Position numbers and translations under genes: made by a program
DNA from: Phycisphaeraceae bacterium
GTDB taxonomy: Bacteria > Planctomycetota > Phycisphaerae > Phycisphaerales > UBA1924
NCBI GenBank assembly: GCA_026126305.1
Contig: JAHCJI010000009.1
Coordinates: 62,001-126,000, forward strand
Direction of reading: 5' to 3'
DNA: 64,000 nucleotides
Notes under the pieces: model-generated
Databases searched by the model: none
Told to the model about the DNA's origin: nothing
What the model saw: only the letters and a program-made list of their open reading frames with translations
Shown here: piece by piece, positions 36,310 through 44,685 of the stretch
Position numbering within the stretch: the first letter of the stretch is position 1
Layout of the letters: every line of letters begins with the position of its first letter

Positions 36310-36789
36310 TCAAGTATCGGGCAGGTCCGCCTCGCCGAAGAGGCGGAAGCACTTGCGTCGCAGGATCTGGCCCGCCAGGGTCATGTCGTCGACCGACAGG
36401 GCGATGGTGGCCGTGCCGTTGGGCCGCAGCATGAGGGGGTAGGCAAAGAAGATGTTCAGCTCGGCGCCCAGGAGCGAGAGGCACAGGCTCTCGAGGCTGT
36501 GGCCCTCGGAGAGTTCGACCACCAGCACCTCCTTCTCGCTGTAGGGCAGCCTTTGCTCTCGCAGGATGCGGGCGGCGATAGCGGCCCGGTTGGCGATGAT
36601 GCGGATCACCGCGTAGTCCGAGGCCTCATGCACGCTCAGGGCACAGATCTTGGCGAGCGAACGGTCAAAGGCACTGACCAACTCATGGAGCTTCCCAACC
36701 CGGTTGTCCAGGAAGACGCTGAACTGCGTCACCGTCGGGGTCGCGTAACCCTGCGTGGTTTCCAGCGGCGTCGTGCCTTGTGCGCCCAT
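36310..36789 (-). CDS. ACT-domain protein (tandem)
   Basis: 159 residues. The N-terminal half QFSVFLDNRVGKLHELVSAF is a clear ACT motif and a second, weaker ACT unit starts around LGAELNIFFAYPLMLRP. Such small tandem-ACT proteins bind amino acids and are found beside varied metabolic genes; no catalytic domain is present. It lies downstream of the isc operon but beyond a hairpin, so it may be transcribed on its own. Convergent with katG. Confidence 0.8.
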   Translation of the reverse strand: MGAQGTTPLETTQGYATPTVTQFSVFLDNRVGKLHELVSAFDRSLAKICALSVHEASDYAVIRIIANRAAIAARILREQRLPYSEKEVLVVELSEGHSLESLCLSLLGAELNIFFAYPLMLRPNGTATIALSVDDMTLAGQILRRKCFRLFGEADLPDT

Positions 36790-36883
36790 CGAGCGGTCCC
36801 CATTCCCACGAGAGTCGCCGGCAACCCACGGCGGCCCCGGTCTGGCCCGATGCCGGCAAGTGGGCCCGAGCCTTCAACAACAA

Positions 36884-36901
36884 TACCCGCCAGAGCGGGT
36901 A
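36884..36901 (-). terminator. Hairpin after iscA
   Basis: TACCCGC / GCGGGTA, 7-bp stem with a four-base loop; on the minus strand it is followed by a U-rich run (ATTGTTGTTG). It separates iscA (ends 36965) from the ACT gene. Confidence 0.6.
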
Positions 36902-36964
36902 CAACGCAAGAGCAATCCGCGTTGCGGACGGCGAATTTGTGCGTCAGACCGGGTCAGAGACGCC

Positions 36965-37336
36965 TCAGGCCGAGAAACTCGAACCGCACCCGCACGTGGC
37001 CGAAGCGTTGGGGTTCTGGAAGACAAAGCCCCGCTGCATGATCTCGTCCTTGAAATCAACGATGGTGCCATGCAGATAGAGCAAGCTCTTGGGGTCGCAC
37101 ACGACGCGGACGCCGTGCTGCTCCATGACCTCGTCGGTGTCTCGGACGGCTTCGGTCAGGTCGAGGATGTAGTTAAATCCCGAACATCCGCCGCCCTTGA
37201 CGCCCACCCGCAGGTGGACCTTGCCGGCGTCGAGTTCCTGCTCCTGGACGATCTTGAGGATCTCGGCGGCGGCCTTCTCGGTGATGGTCACGGCGTGTGT
37301 GTCGGCCTGGGTGGGCTGGGTGGTGGTGGCGGACAT
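36965..37336 (-). CDS. A-type iron-sulfur carrier (IscA/ErpA/SufA family)
   Basis: 123 residues from ATG 37336 with AGGAG about seven bases upstream; the frame runs far beyond but without domain content. Contains VKGGGCSGFNYIL and the C-terminal CGCGSSF; these three cysteines (CSG plus CGCG) bind iron or a cluster. Last gene of the isc operon; hands clusters to target proteins. Confidence 0.92.
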   Translation of the reverse strand: MSATTTQPTQADTHAVTITEKAAAEILKIVQEQELDAGKVHLRVGVKGGGCSGFNYILDLTEAVRDTDEVMEQHGVRVVCDPKSLLYLHGTIVDFKDEIMQRGFVFQNPNASATCGCGSSFSA

Positions 37337-37440
37337 GGCAACTCCTGCGGAAGACAAAAGCGATGGATCGATCCATACAGTAGAACGGCCATCGGGGCCG
37401 GTCTGTTCACCCCAACGGGAAAGGCGTGGGCCCACGAAGG

Positions 37441-37863
37441 TTAGTGGGCGTGGGCGGTCTGTGACCCAATGCCGTTCTTGGCCTTGTAGTCGGCAATGGC
37501 CGCCCGGATGGCGTCCTCGGCCAGCACCGAGCAGTGGATCTTGACCGGCGGCAGGCTCAGTTCCTCGACGATCTGGGTGTTCTTGATCTCCAGCCCCTCG
37601 TCGAGGCTGCGGCCCTTGAGCCACTCGGTGGCCAGGCTGCTGCTGGCGATGGCCGACCCGCAGCCGAAGCACTTGAACTTGGCGTCCTCGATCTGGCCCT
37701 GATCGTTGACTCGGATCTGGAGTTGCATGACGTCGCCACACTCGGGCGCGCCCACCAGCCCAACGCCCACGTCCTTGCGGGCCTTGATCTCCGCCTGCGT
37801 GCCAAAGGTGCCCACGTTCCGGGGGTTCTCATAATGGTCGATGACCTTGTCGCCGTATGCCAT
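37441..37863 (-). CDS. iscU: Iron-sulfur cluster scaffold IscU
   Basis: 140 residues. Starts DKVIDHYENPRNVGTF, with the cluster ligands in GAPECGDVMQL, KFKCFGCGSAIASSS and the later PPVKIHCSVLAEDAI. The Asp after Cys-Gly in the first motif is conserved, as in true scaffolds. Assembles 2Fe-2S and 4Fe-4S clusters using sulfur from IscS. A typical IscU start was assigned. Confidence 0.95.
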   Translation of the reverse strand: MAYGDKVIDHYENPRNVGTFGTQAEIKARKDVGVGLVGAPECGDVMQLQIRVNDQGQIEDAKFKCFGCGSAIASSSLATEWLKGRSLDEGLEIKNTQIVEELSLPPVKIHCSVLAEDAIRAAIADYKAKNGIGSQTAHAH

Positions 37864-37887
37864 GGTTGGCCTCCTGTTACTGCCGAT

Positions 37888-38163
37888 TCATTGCTCCGAA
37901 GACATCAACTCAATAAAGAGGTTGATGTATTCGCCGGGGAATTCCTTGTCGATCACGCGCTGAAGTGCCCGCAATGCATCTTCTAATTCGGAAGCGTTCC
38001 CTTCGTTCTGGCCGATCTGAATCGGGACTTCCAGCCCCGCCGAAGAATACTCGATCTCGTCCTCATCCGCCACTCGAAGCCCAAGCCTCTGCGCTTCGCT
38101 GGACGCCCCGATGGCCCTCTGGACCGCGACTCGGACCTGATGTTGGAAGCTCGGATTGCTCAT
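37888..38163 (-). CDS. Small acidic protein, partner of the HEPN protein
   Basis: 91 residues. The start ATG overlaps the HEPN stop by 4 bp, so the two are translationally coupled. Acidic and helical (SELEDALRALQRVIDKEF). No known family; the pairing with a HEPN protein recalls toxin-antitoxin modules, where the small partner neutralises the nuclease, but this is inferred from gene order only. Confidence 0.5.
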   Translation of the reverse strand: MSNPSFQHQVRVAVQRAIGASSEAQRLGLRVADEDEIEYSSAGLEVPIQIGQNEGNASELEDALRALQRVIDKEFPGEYINLFIELMSSEQ

Positions 38164-38543
38164 ATCAGTTGCTCCGCGAGCCGCAAAATGCTCTTTGCGT
38201 CCGACAACCGCAGGCCCGCCGTCTGGGCATCCAGGGACCAACCGGGCAGGTAGTCGGCAATCTCCCGGTATTGTCGAAGTCGGCTCAGATCGCGGCTGAT
38301 CTGCTGGAGCCGCCACTTCTCCCGCACCTTCCCGGTGCGCTGGAGATCATTCACAAAAGCCGCGGGCAGTGTCTTGTGATTCCACGTTCCCTGATCTTCC
38401 CGGGGCGTGGAGTGACCAAGTTTGAGCAGAATCGCGTGGGATGCCGCGAACGCCGCATAGTACGCCCGACTCGCACAGGGCTTAAACAGGCCGGCTTCCC
38501 TCAGCCGACCGGCGGCGTCATATTGGATGTGTGCCAATGCCAT
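38160..38543 (-). CDS. HEPN-domain (UPF0332-like) protein
   Basis: 127 residues from ATG 38543, which has CGGAG upstream; GTG 38564, two bases beyond the iscS stop, is the alternative. Signature helix RAYYAAFAASHAILLKLG is typical of HEPN proteins, which include RNases of toxin modules; the canonical RNase motif R-x(4-6)-H is not obvious, so activity is uncertain. Sits between iscS and iscU on the same strand. Confidence 0.7.
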   Translation of the reverse strand: MALAHIQYDAAGRLREAGLFKPCASRAYYAAFAASHAILLKLGHSTPREDQGTWNHKTLPAAFVNDLQRTGKVREKWRLQQISRDLSRLRQYREIADYLPGWSLDAQTAGLRLSDAKSILRLAEQLI

Positions 38544-38565
38544 CCACAGCTCCGGTGTCGCCACC

Positions 38566-39804
38566 TCAGTGCGCCTGCCACTGGATCTTGGTGATGTCGA
38601 TCCCCTCGTTGTGCATGTCGTACAGGGGGCTGAGCACACGCAGCTTGTTCACCGCCTGAACGATCTTGTCGGCCGCGTATTCGACCTGGGCCTCGGTGGT
38701 GAACCGGCCCATGCTGATGCGCAGGCTGCTGTGGGCCAGGTCGTCGCCGATGCCCAGCGCTTTGAGAACGTAGCTGGGCTCCAGGCTCGCGCTCGTACAC
38801 GCCGACCCGCTGCTCATGGCGATCTCCTTGGTGGCCATCATCAGGCTCTCGCCCTCGACGAACCCAAAGGAGATGTTGGCAATGTGGGGCAGGCGCTTCT
38901 CGGCGTGCCCGTTGACCTGCACCGTATCGAGCCGACTCGTGATGGACTTCTCGAGCTTCCGCCGAAGCGCCAGCAGCCGCTCGCGCTCGTCGTCCATCTC
39001 GGCGGCGCACAACTCGCAGGCCTTGCCCAGACCCACGATGCCCGGCACGTTGAGCGTGCCCGATCGGAAGCCACGCTCCTGCCCGCCGCCCTCCTGGATG
39101 GCGGTCAAACGCACACGCGGGCGGCGACGCCGCACGTACAGGGCCCCCACGCCCTTGGGCCCGTAGATCTTGTGGCCGCTCATGCTCAGCAGGTCGACGT
39201 GGTCGCGCTCCACGTCGGTGGGCATCTTGCCCACCCACTGCGTGGCGTCGGTGTGGAAGACCACGCCCTTCTCGTGGCACAACTTGCCGATCTCGGGGAT
39301 CTCGTTGATCGTGCCCAATTCGTTGTTGGCCCACATGATCGTCACCAGGATGGTGTCCTCACGCATGGCCTCTTGCACCATCTTGGCCGTGATGAGGCCG
39401 TCCTTGCCGGGCTGGAGATACGTGACCTCGAAGCCTTCCCGCTGGAGCCGCTTGCAGGGGTCGAGCACCGCCTTGTGCTCGTGCAGGGCCGTGATGATGT
39501 GGCCGCGTCCACTCTGTCCGGCGGGGGCCTTGGCATACATGCTTGCCGCCCCCTTGATGGCCAGGTTGTTGCTCTCGGTCGCGCCGCTCGTGAAGATGAT
39601 CTCCTTGCGGTCGGCACCCAAAAGGTCGGCCACCTGCTGGCGGGCGTGCTCCACGGCTTCCTCGGCCGCCCAGCCGAAACTGTGATTGCGGCTGCCCGGG
39701 TTGCCAAAGGTCTCGGTAAAATAAGGCAGCATCGCCTCGACCACACGCGGATCGGTGCGGGTGGTCGCGGCGTTGTCGAGGTAGATGGGAAGGTCGATGG
39801 CCAT
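38566..39804 (-). CDS. iscS: Cysteine desulfurase IscS
   Basis: 412 residues; ATG 39804 follows GGAG. N-terminal [18 protein letters not shown] is diagnostic. The PLP lysine is in [18 protein letters not shown] (about residue 210) and the catalytic Cys is in [17 protein letters not shown] (about 335). Removes sulfur from L-cysteine for Fe-S assembly and other sulfur uses. First gene of the operon iscS-HEPN-small-iscU-iscA. Likely controlled by the 7-1-7 box at 39908-39922. Confidence 0.95.
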   Translation of the reverse strand: MAIDLPIYLDNAATTRTDPRVVEAMLPYFTETFGNPGSRNHSFGWAAEEAVEHARQQVADLLGADRKEIIFTSGATESNNLAIKGAASMYAKAPAGQSGRGHIITALHEHKAVLDPCKRLQREGFEVTYLQPGKDGLITAKMVQEAMREDTILVTIMWANNELGTINEIPEIGKLCHEKGVVFHTDATQWVGKMPTDVERDHVDLLSMSGHKIYGPKGVGALYVRRRRPRVRLTAIQEGGGQERGFRSGTLNVPGIVGLGKACELCAAEMDDERERLLALRRKLEKSITSRLDTVQVNGHAEKRLPHIANISFGFVEGESLMMATKEIAMSSGSACTSASLEPSYVLKALGIGDDLAHSSLRISMGRFTTEAQVEYAADKIVQAVNKLRVLSPLYDMHNEGIDITKIQWQAH

Positions 39805-39907
39805 GGTCACTCCGTACGCTCCCGGCTTCGGGGCCAATAGTTCGGATTCCATTCAGGATAGGCCGGTACAATGCAGCCGTCGGCATCGCCTGTGGAATCC
39901 GTAGGAC

Positions 39908-39922
39908 TTAGAATCATTCTAT
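39908..39922 (-). promoter_or_regulatory. PerR/Fur-like box upstream of iscS
   Basis: TTAGAATCATTCTAT contains the perfect 13-bp palindrome TAGAATCATTCTA and fits the 7-1-7 Fur/PerR pattern. It lies about 105 bp before the iscS start and shares TTAGAATC with the katG box. Confidence 0.6.
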
Positions 39923-39976
39923 TTTATGCCACGATGCGTTGTTCCGCAAGTGGAATGGGCATGCCTCGGGAAGTCC

Positions 39977-40429
39977 CTAGTCAACCCGATGAGGCGGCTC
40001 GGTCGGTTTTTCGTACACCATCTCGAGTCGCCGCCCCTGGTTCCTGAAGTCGGCCCGGGTCATGTATGCTCGGATGAGCAGCAGGCCTCGACCACCTGGA
40101 CGGACGAGGTTCTCGTCGGTGGTCGGATCTGGAACGTCTTGTGGGTCAAAGCCCGGCCCAGGATCCTCAACGGCCAGGCAAACACAACGCGGTTCGATGC
40201 GATACTCCACCGTGATCGGCGTGCCGGGGGGCATGTCCCGCAAACCGTGCCGGAAGGCATTGGTCATGGCTTCTTCGAGCGCGAGGCGGACGGCGAAGGT
40301 GCTGGCCTTTGGGTACCCCCGCTCTCGCATGGCCGACTCGAGAGCGTTCCAGAGCGTCTCGATGCGTTGCCGGTCATTGGTGATCCGGATCGAATCGGCC
40401 ACACTGGTTGGCTCTGGGTCGTGTTCCAT
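39977..40429 (-). CDS. RsbW/SpoIIAB-type serine-protein kinase (anti-sigma factor)
   Basis: 150 residues of GHKL ATPase fold: ALEEAMTNAFRHGL (N-box), VEDPGPGFDPQDVPDP (G1) and RPGGRGLLLIRAYM (G2). Such kinases phosphorylate and release their STAS partner or bind a sigma factor in partner-switching control of stress or envelope genes. The STAS gene lies 27 bp upstream in the same direction, so the pair forms a module. No sigma factor gene is close. Confidence 0.88.
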   Translation of the reverse strand: MEHDPEPTSVADSIRITNDRQRIETLWNALESAMRERGYPKASTFAVRLALEEAMTNAFRHGLRDMPPGTPITVEYRIEPRCVCLAVEDPGPGFDPQDVPDPTTDENLVRPGGRGLLLIRAYMTRADFRNQGRRLEMVYEKPTEPPHRVD

Positions 40430-40456
40430 GCCATCTCGCTCGTCCGCGGGCCTTGG

Positions 40457-40816
40457 TCAACCAAAACTCTTGAGGGCACTGGCGGTGTCCTCATGGATGG
40501 TGAAGATGCGGTCGAGTTTGGTGATGCTGAAGACTTCCTTGATCTGCGGATCGATATCGGCCAGGCGCAGTTGGCCAGACCGATTCCTGATCTTGTGGTG
40601 GATGGTGATGAGCGTGCCCAGGGCGGCCGAAGACATGTGATCGACATTCGAGAAACTGATCAGGAGCTTGGGCTCGCTCGAAGCGTCGATGATCTCGCCG
40701 ATCTCCTCGCCGATGCGTTGGATGCTGGCCTCGTCGAGGATGTTGCGGTCGAGGAACTCGACCCGCGTCACGCCGTCCTGGTCGGTGATGCGCAATCTGG
40801 TCTCATCGGCAGGCAT
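40457..40816 (-). CDS. STAS-domain anti-anti-sigma factor
   Basis: 119 residues. The phospho-acceptor serine is in NVDHMSSAALGTLI, the loop before the second helix of STAS domains (SpoIIAA/RsbV). Phosphorylation state decides binding to the kinase at 39977-40429. Downstream of the large secretin gene with a 160-bp gap, so co-transcription with it is possible but unproved. Confidence 0.9.
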   Translation of the reverse strand: MPADETRLRITDQDGVTRVEFLDRNILDEASIQRIGEEIGEIIDASSEPKLLISFSNVDHMSSAALGTLITIHHKIRNRSGQLRLADIDPQIKEVFSITKLDRIFTIHEDTASALKSFG

Positions 40817-40980
40817 GCTGGTTTCTCCGCGAGTGTGCGGGCGGCCGAATCCCTCGGGTCCGCCATGCGCAAGCGTAGCAACAAGAACGCCCCGGGGCGT
40901 CCCGGGGCGGGTGAATCTGGCGGGCGAATCTGGCGGGCGAATCGTGGCACGCCCAGAAGCCGCCCGTCGGGCCCGTGCGA

Positions 40981-43900
40981 TCAGTTCGTCAGGCTCAGGC
41001 CGCCCATAGACGGGAAGTTGCGGGCTTCCTGTTCGGCCTGGATCAGGACGGTGGGCCGCAGGAGGATGAGCAGGGTCTGCTCTTCCTTGCTCATGATGCG
41101 GTTGGTGAAGAACCGGTTGAGCACGGGCAGCTTGCTGAGCAGGGGCACGCCGGTCTCGACCTCGAACTCACTGACCAGCCGCTGGCCGCCCAGCAGCACG
41201 GTGCCCTCGTCGGGGACGGTGACGGTCGTGCGGACGCGGGTGACGGTGACCGTGGGCAGCTGGATAAACGACTGGGTGTCGGCCGAACTGACCAGCGTAC
41301 CGCCCGCGACGGCCGTCACGGCTTGGCTGGCAAATCCGTCGATCTGGGCCAAACCGGCGTCCACGTTGATGGTGACATAGCGGCGATCGCTGGAGATGGT
41401 GCCACGGACGAGCATCGTGACGCCCTCGGTGGCCACTTCCACTTCCGGGTCGAAGCCCACGGCGCTGTCGCTGACCACCGGCTGGAGGTCGCCCACGTAG
41501 GCCACCTGCGTGGCGACATAGATGCTCGACAACTGCCCGTTGGTGAGCGTCAGACGCGGTGCGGTCAACTGGGTCGATCGGCGATCGGCCTGCGTGGCGC
41601 GAACGAGGAAGTCGACCTGGATGTCGTCCAGGAACTGACCGGCCACACCCAGCGCCGGGGCGGCGCCCAGGATCGAGCTGGCGATGCCGTCGGAAGGTGC
41701 CAGAGCACTGGCCAGGCCCAGGGAGTTTTGCCCCACGCCGATGGCGGTGGTGTTGCTGGGTGCCACGACGCCCTGTGATACCTGGGTCGCGGCCGGACCA
41801 CCACCGGTCACCGTCCGCCGGCGGCCGGAGGGGCCAGCGAAATCGAAGAAGTCGCTGGGCAGCAGGGTGGGATCGGCCAGGCGGCCGGTCCGAACCTGGT
41901 CGCTCTTGGCGTTGAAGTAGATGTCCAGATCAAAGCCGATCTGCTCGAAATAATCCTGATTCACCAGCAGGAAGCGGGTTTCCACGTTCAGTTGCAAGGC
42001 TCGCTGGGCGCGCAGGGTGTCCAGCAGGCCGCCGATCTGCCGGTGGGCCTTGGGCGTTGCCTTGATCAGCAACTGGCCGCGGAAATTGGTGATGGTCCAG
42101 GTACCGTCGAGGAAGCCCATGTCATCCTCGATGTTGTTCTCGATGATATCGATGATCTCGTTGATGCGGTCCTCGAGTGGACGCTCCTGAAGATCCTGGT
42201 TGTTGTTGTTATCCTGGAATGGGCTCTGGCCACCACCGCCACCCTGGGCACTCTGGAGTGCCTGCTGGAGATCGATCACCGGCACGTCGGGGTAATCGGG
42301 CACCTCGTGCAGCAGGTCGTTGATGTCGTAGACGCCCACGGCCGTCTTCTTCGCCAGGGCGTTGGCCGAAGAGATCGTCAGCATCCCATCGATGACCGCC
42401 CAATCGGCCCGGCTGAAGTCATCCACGCTGGCCTTGGACAGGACGCGATCCAAGGCAACGCTGGCACGCACACTGTTGGTCAGGCGCAGCGTCACGGGCG
42501 TGGTGCGATCGATGCCAAGGGCGTTCAAGGCTTCCCACTCGACGTCCAGGTCCACCCCGACCTGCTGCGCCAGGAAGTTCAGGGCGCTCTCGAGGGGATT
42601 GTTCTGGAGATTCAGCGGGAAGCGGGAGGACTCGAGTTGCGCCAGCACGCGGCGATTCTCGGGAGTGTCCACGAACTCGGCCTGGGCCTCGCGGCTCTGG
42701 CTGATGGCCGGCCAGTTGTCGGGGTAGTTGACGATGTTCAGCGGCGGGATCAACGCCCGCTCGTTCTCAACACGAAACTGGCCGAAGTTCGTGTTGCGGC
42801 GATCACGGACCTGGTTGTAGTCCACGTACAGCAGGATGTGCTCGTAGGCGTCCCGCAGCAGCAGGCCCGAGGGATTGATCGGATCGATCGTGAGCAGTTG
42901 CTCGACCGTGTTGAGCGCCTCGCGATAACGCATCTGGGACTGGAAATCGCGGGCCTGGTCCAGCAGCAGGTTGATGGTGCGCTGGCGCTCGTTGCTCTGG
43001 CGCTGCTCGCGCTCGCGGGCGGCCCGCTGCGCGTCCGCGTCGATCTGGCGCATGCGGTCTTCGCTGATCTGGAGTTCGCGTTGGTCGATTCGAGAGCTGA
43101 GGTTCTGCAACTGGTTCATCCGAGCCTCGAACTCGGGCTGGGAGAACACGTCGCGGCTGCGCTGGAAGTCAACCTGCACGCGCAGCACCTGGGCGCGGGC
43201 GGCGCTGATGTTACCCTGGTCCAGCTGCCGCTGGGCCTCGCGCACGCCCACGTCGAACTCGGCCAGCGCGTTCTGACGCACGAGTTCGTTGGTCATCAGC
43301 AGACCGCTGCGGCTCGGGTCGGCGCTGGGCTGGCCCGACAGGCGGACGTTGATCTCGTCGATTCTCGTGGCCACGCGGGCACGCTCGTCGGGGGTCAGCA
43401 GCTGCTCGTTGGCACGCACCAGCGTGTACAGGCGGCGGGCCTCGGCCAGTTCGCCCCGCTCGAAGGCCGCGTCGGCCTGCGACAGGTTCGCGCGGGCTTC
43501 CTGCTCCAAGGCCTGGCGCCACAGGTCCGGATCGCCCGGCTGGCGGTCTTCCTGCCGCTCACGCACCACGCCCGCCTGCACGCTGGCGGCGGCTTCGGCC
43601 TGGGTGTCAAAGGTCGTGCCAAGGCGGCGCTCGGCTTCGGCCACGCGCAGTTCCATCCGCGTCAGGCGATCCTCGAACTTGCGGTCCAGTTCCAGGCCCG
43701 AGCGGCGAACGACCGCCAACTGGCTCTTGGCGGCGGCGTGCCGGCCCGAGTCCAGATCGATGGCGGCCTGGGCCAGGGCGTCTTCGACCAGCGGCAGCAG
43801 GGCCTGCTGGCGGGCCTCGATGGCCCTGCGGACCTCCGCGGCCCGAGACCACATCGCCGAACCCTTCGGTGCCGAATCCAGCACGCCGGCCACCCGCGAG

Positions 43901-44238
43901 GCGGCAAAGGCCAGGTTGCCGTTCTCCAGGGCCAGTTCGGCGGTCTGGATGGCGATCTCCTGGCGATCGGCGCTGGCCATGCGGCGGCGGATGTTCTCGA
44001 GCGAGACGATGGCCTCGGCGCGGTCCTGGGCCTCGCCCGCGCCGCCGCTCAGGGCGCCCAGCAACATCGCGTGGGCTCGCACGAACTGGCCCTGGGACAC
44101 CAGTTGCTCGGCCTGCTGGCGGGCCTGCGCCAGGTTCACCTTGGTGGTGTCGTCGGCCAGGGCCGTCAACGCCGTGGCGTTGATCGAAGTGGCCAGGGCC
44201 AGGGCGAGGAGGCGTCGGGGGGTCCTGCTGGTGCTCAT
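40981..44238 (-). CDS. Very large secretin (type II/IV secretion outer-membrane pore)
   Basis: 1085 residues from ATG 44238, with GGAG upstream (TTG 44250 alternative). Signal peptide ends near TALA. A helical, TPR/coiled-coil region rich in Arg and Glu covers about residues 40-480. N-type domains follow (LPNYPDVPVIDLQ-like segments), then the secretin domain (about 810-1060) with FIQLPTVTVTRVRTTVTVPDEG and GVPLLSKLPVLNRFFTNR. This is twice the length of a standard secretin. It could carry dockerin proteins or pilin-like substrates across the outer membrane. Confidence 0.88.
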   Translation of the reverse strand: MSTSRTPRRLLALALATSINATALTALADDTTKVNLAQARQQAEQLVSQGQFVRAHAMLLGALSGGAGEAQDRAEAIVSLENIRRRMASADRQEIAIQTAELALENGNLAFAASRVAGVLDSAPKGSAMWSRAAEVRRAIEARQQALLPLVEDALAQAAIDLDSGRHAAAKSQLAVVRRSGLELDRKFEDRLTRMELRVAEAERRLGTTFDTQAEAAASVQAGVVRERQEDRQPGDPDLWRQALEQEARANLSQADAAFERGELAEARRLYTLVRANEQLLTPDERARVATRIDEINVRLSGQPSADPSRSGLLMTNELVRQNALAEFDVGVREAQRQLDQGNISAARAQVLRVQVDFQRSRDVFSQPEFEARMNQLQNLSSRIDQRELQISEDRMRQIDADAQRAAREREQRQSNERQRTINLLLDQARDFQSQMRYREALNTVEQLLTIDPINPSGLLLRDAYEHILLYVDYNQVRDRRNTNFGQFRVENERALIPPLNIVNYPDNWPAISQSREAQAEFVDTPENRRVLAQLESSRFPLNLQNNPLESALNFLAQQVGVDLDVEWEALNALGIDRTTPVTLRLTNSVRASVALDRVLSKASVDDFSRADWAVIDGMLTISSANALAKKTAVGVYDINDLLHEVPDYPDVPVIDLQQALQSAQGGGGGQSPFQDNNNNQDLQERPLEDRINEIIDIIENNIEDDMGFLDGTWTITNFRGQLLIKATPKAHRQIGGLLDTLRAQRALQLNVETRFLLVNQDYFEQIGFDLDIYFNAKSDQVRTGRLADPTLLPSDFFDFAGPSGRRRTVTGGGPAATQVSQGVVAPSNTTAIGVGQNSLGLASALAPSDGIASSILGAAPALGVAGQFLDDIQVDFLVRATQADRRSTQLTAPRLTLTNGQLSSIYVATQVAYVGDLQPVVSDSAVGFDPEVEVATEGVTMLVRGTISSDRRYVTINVDAGLAQIDGFASQAVTAVAGGTLVSSADTQSFIQLPTVTVTRVRTTVTVPDEGTVLLGGQRLVSEFEVETGVPLLSKLPVLNRFFTNRIMSKEEQTLLILLRPTVLIQAEQEARNFPSMGGLSLTN

Positions 44239-44685
44239 GACGGGCTCCAAGTAATGCGGATGGGGGTCCTGGGAGGCGATGGGACGTCCCAGGCCGGGGG
44301 GGATGTCTGTCCTTTTATAGCAGGCTCACGGGCCTGCCATGCTGTCTGCTGTCTTCGGGCCGGGTGGTACGGGCCCGATCGTTGCTGCGTTTCGCCGGGC
44401 CGATCGTTGGCGCTTGGGGCGTCGAAGTCGCGGGGCTTGGCTGCTTCTTTGCTGTCTTCCTGACGGCGGGGGGCGTTGCCCGTGTCCGGCGAGCCACAGC
44501 GTGCGGAAGGGGTTGCGGGGTCTTGTGTTGTACCACCGGCACGCGCCGGAGGTTGCGGCCCGGGACCGGCCCGAGCGGGGAGAGGATAATCACCACCCGC
44601 CCCCAGAGCAACCGCCCTCTTCGTCCGCCGGCTTCGTCCGCCGGCTTTGGCAGCCGGGCCGGTTGCTCGCAAGGCAGATGGACGG
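44239..44685. other. Intergenic region upstream of the secretin
   Basis: 447 bp. Contains a small inverted repeat CCTGGGA / TCCCAGG at 44268-44293 in the secretin leader, a hairpin GCAGGC / GCCTGC at 44320-44337, and a tandem duplication of CTTCGTCCGCCGG near 44629. Any gene here would be a proline/arginine-rich low-complexity frame; I see none that I would support. Confidence 0.4.

Noticed and set aside
33824..36484. Long minus-strand frame opposite katG
   Set aside because: A shadow produced by high-GC third positions; the plus strand encodes a complete katG.
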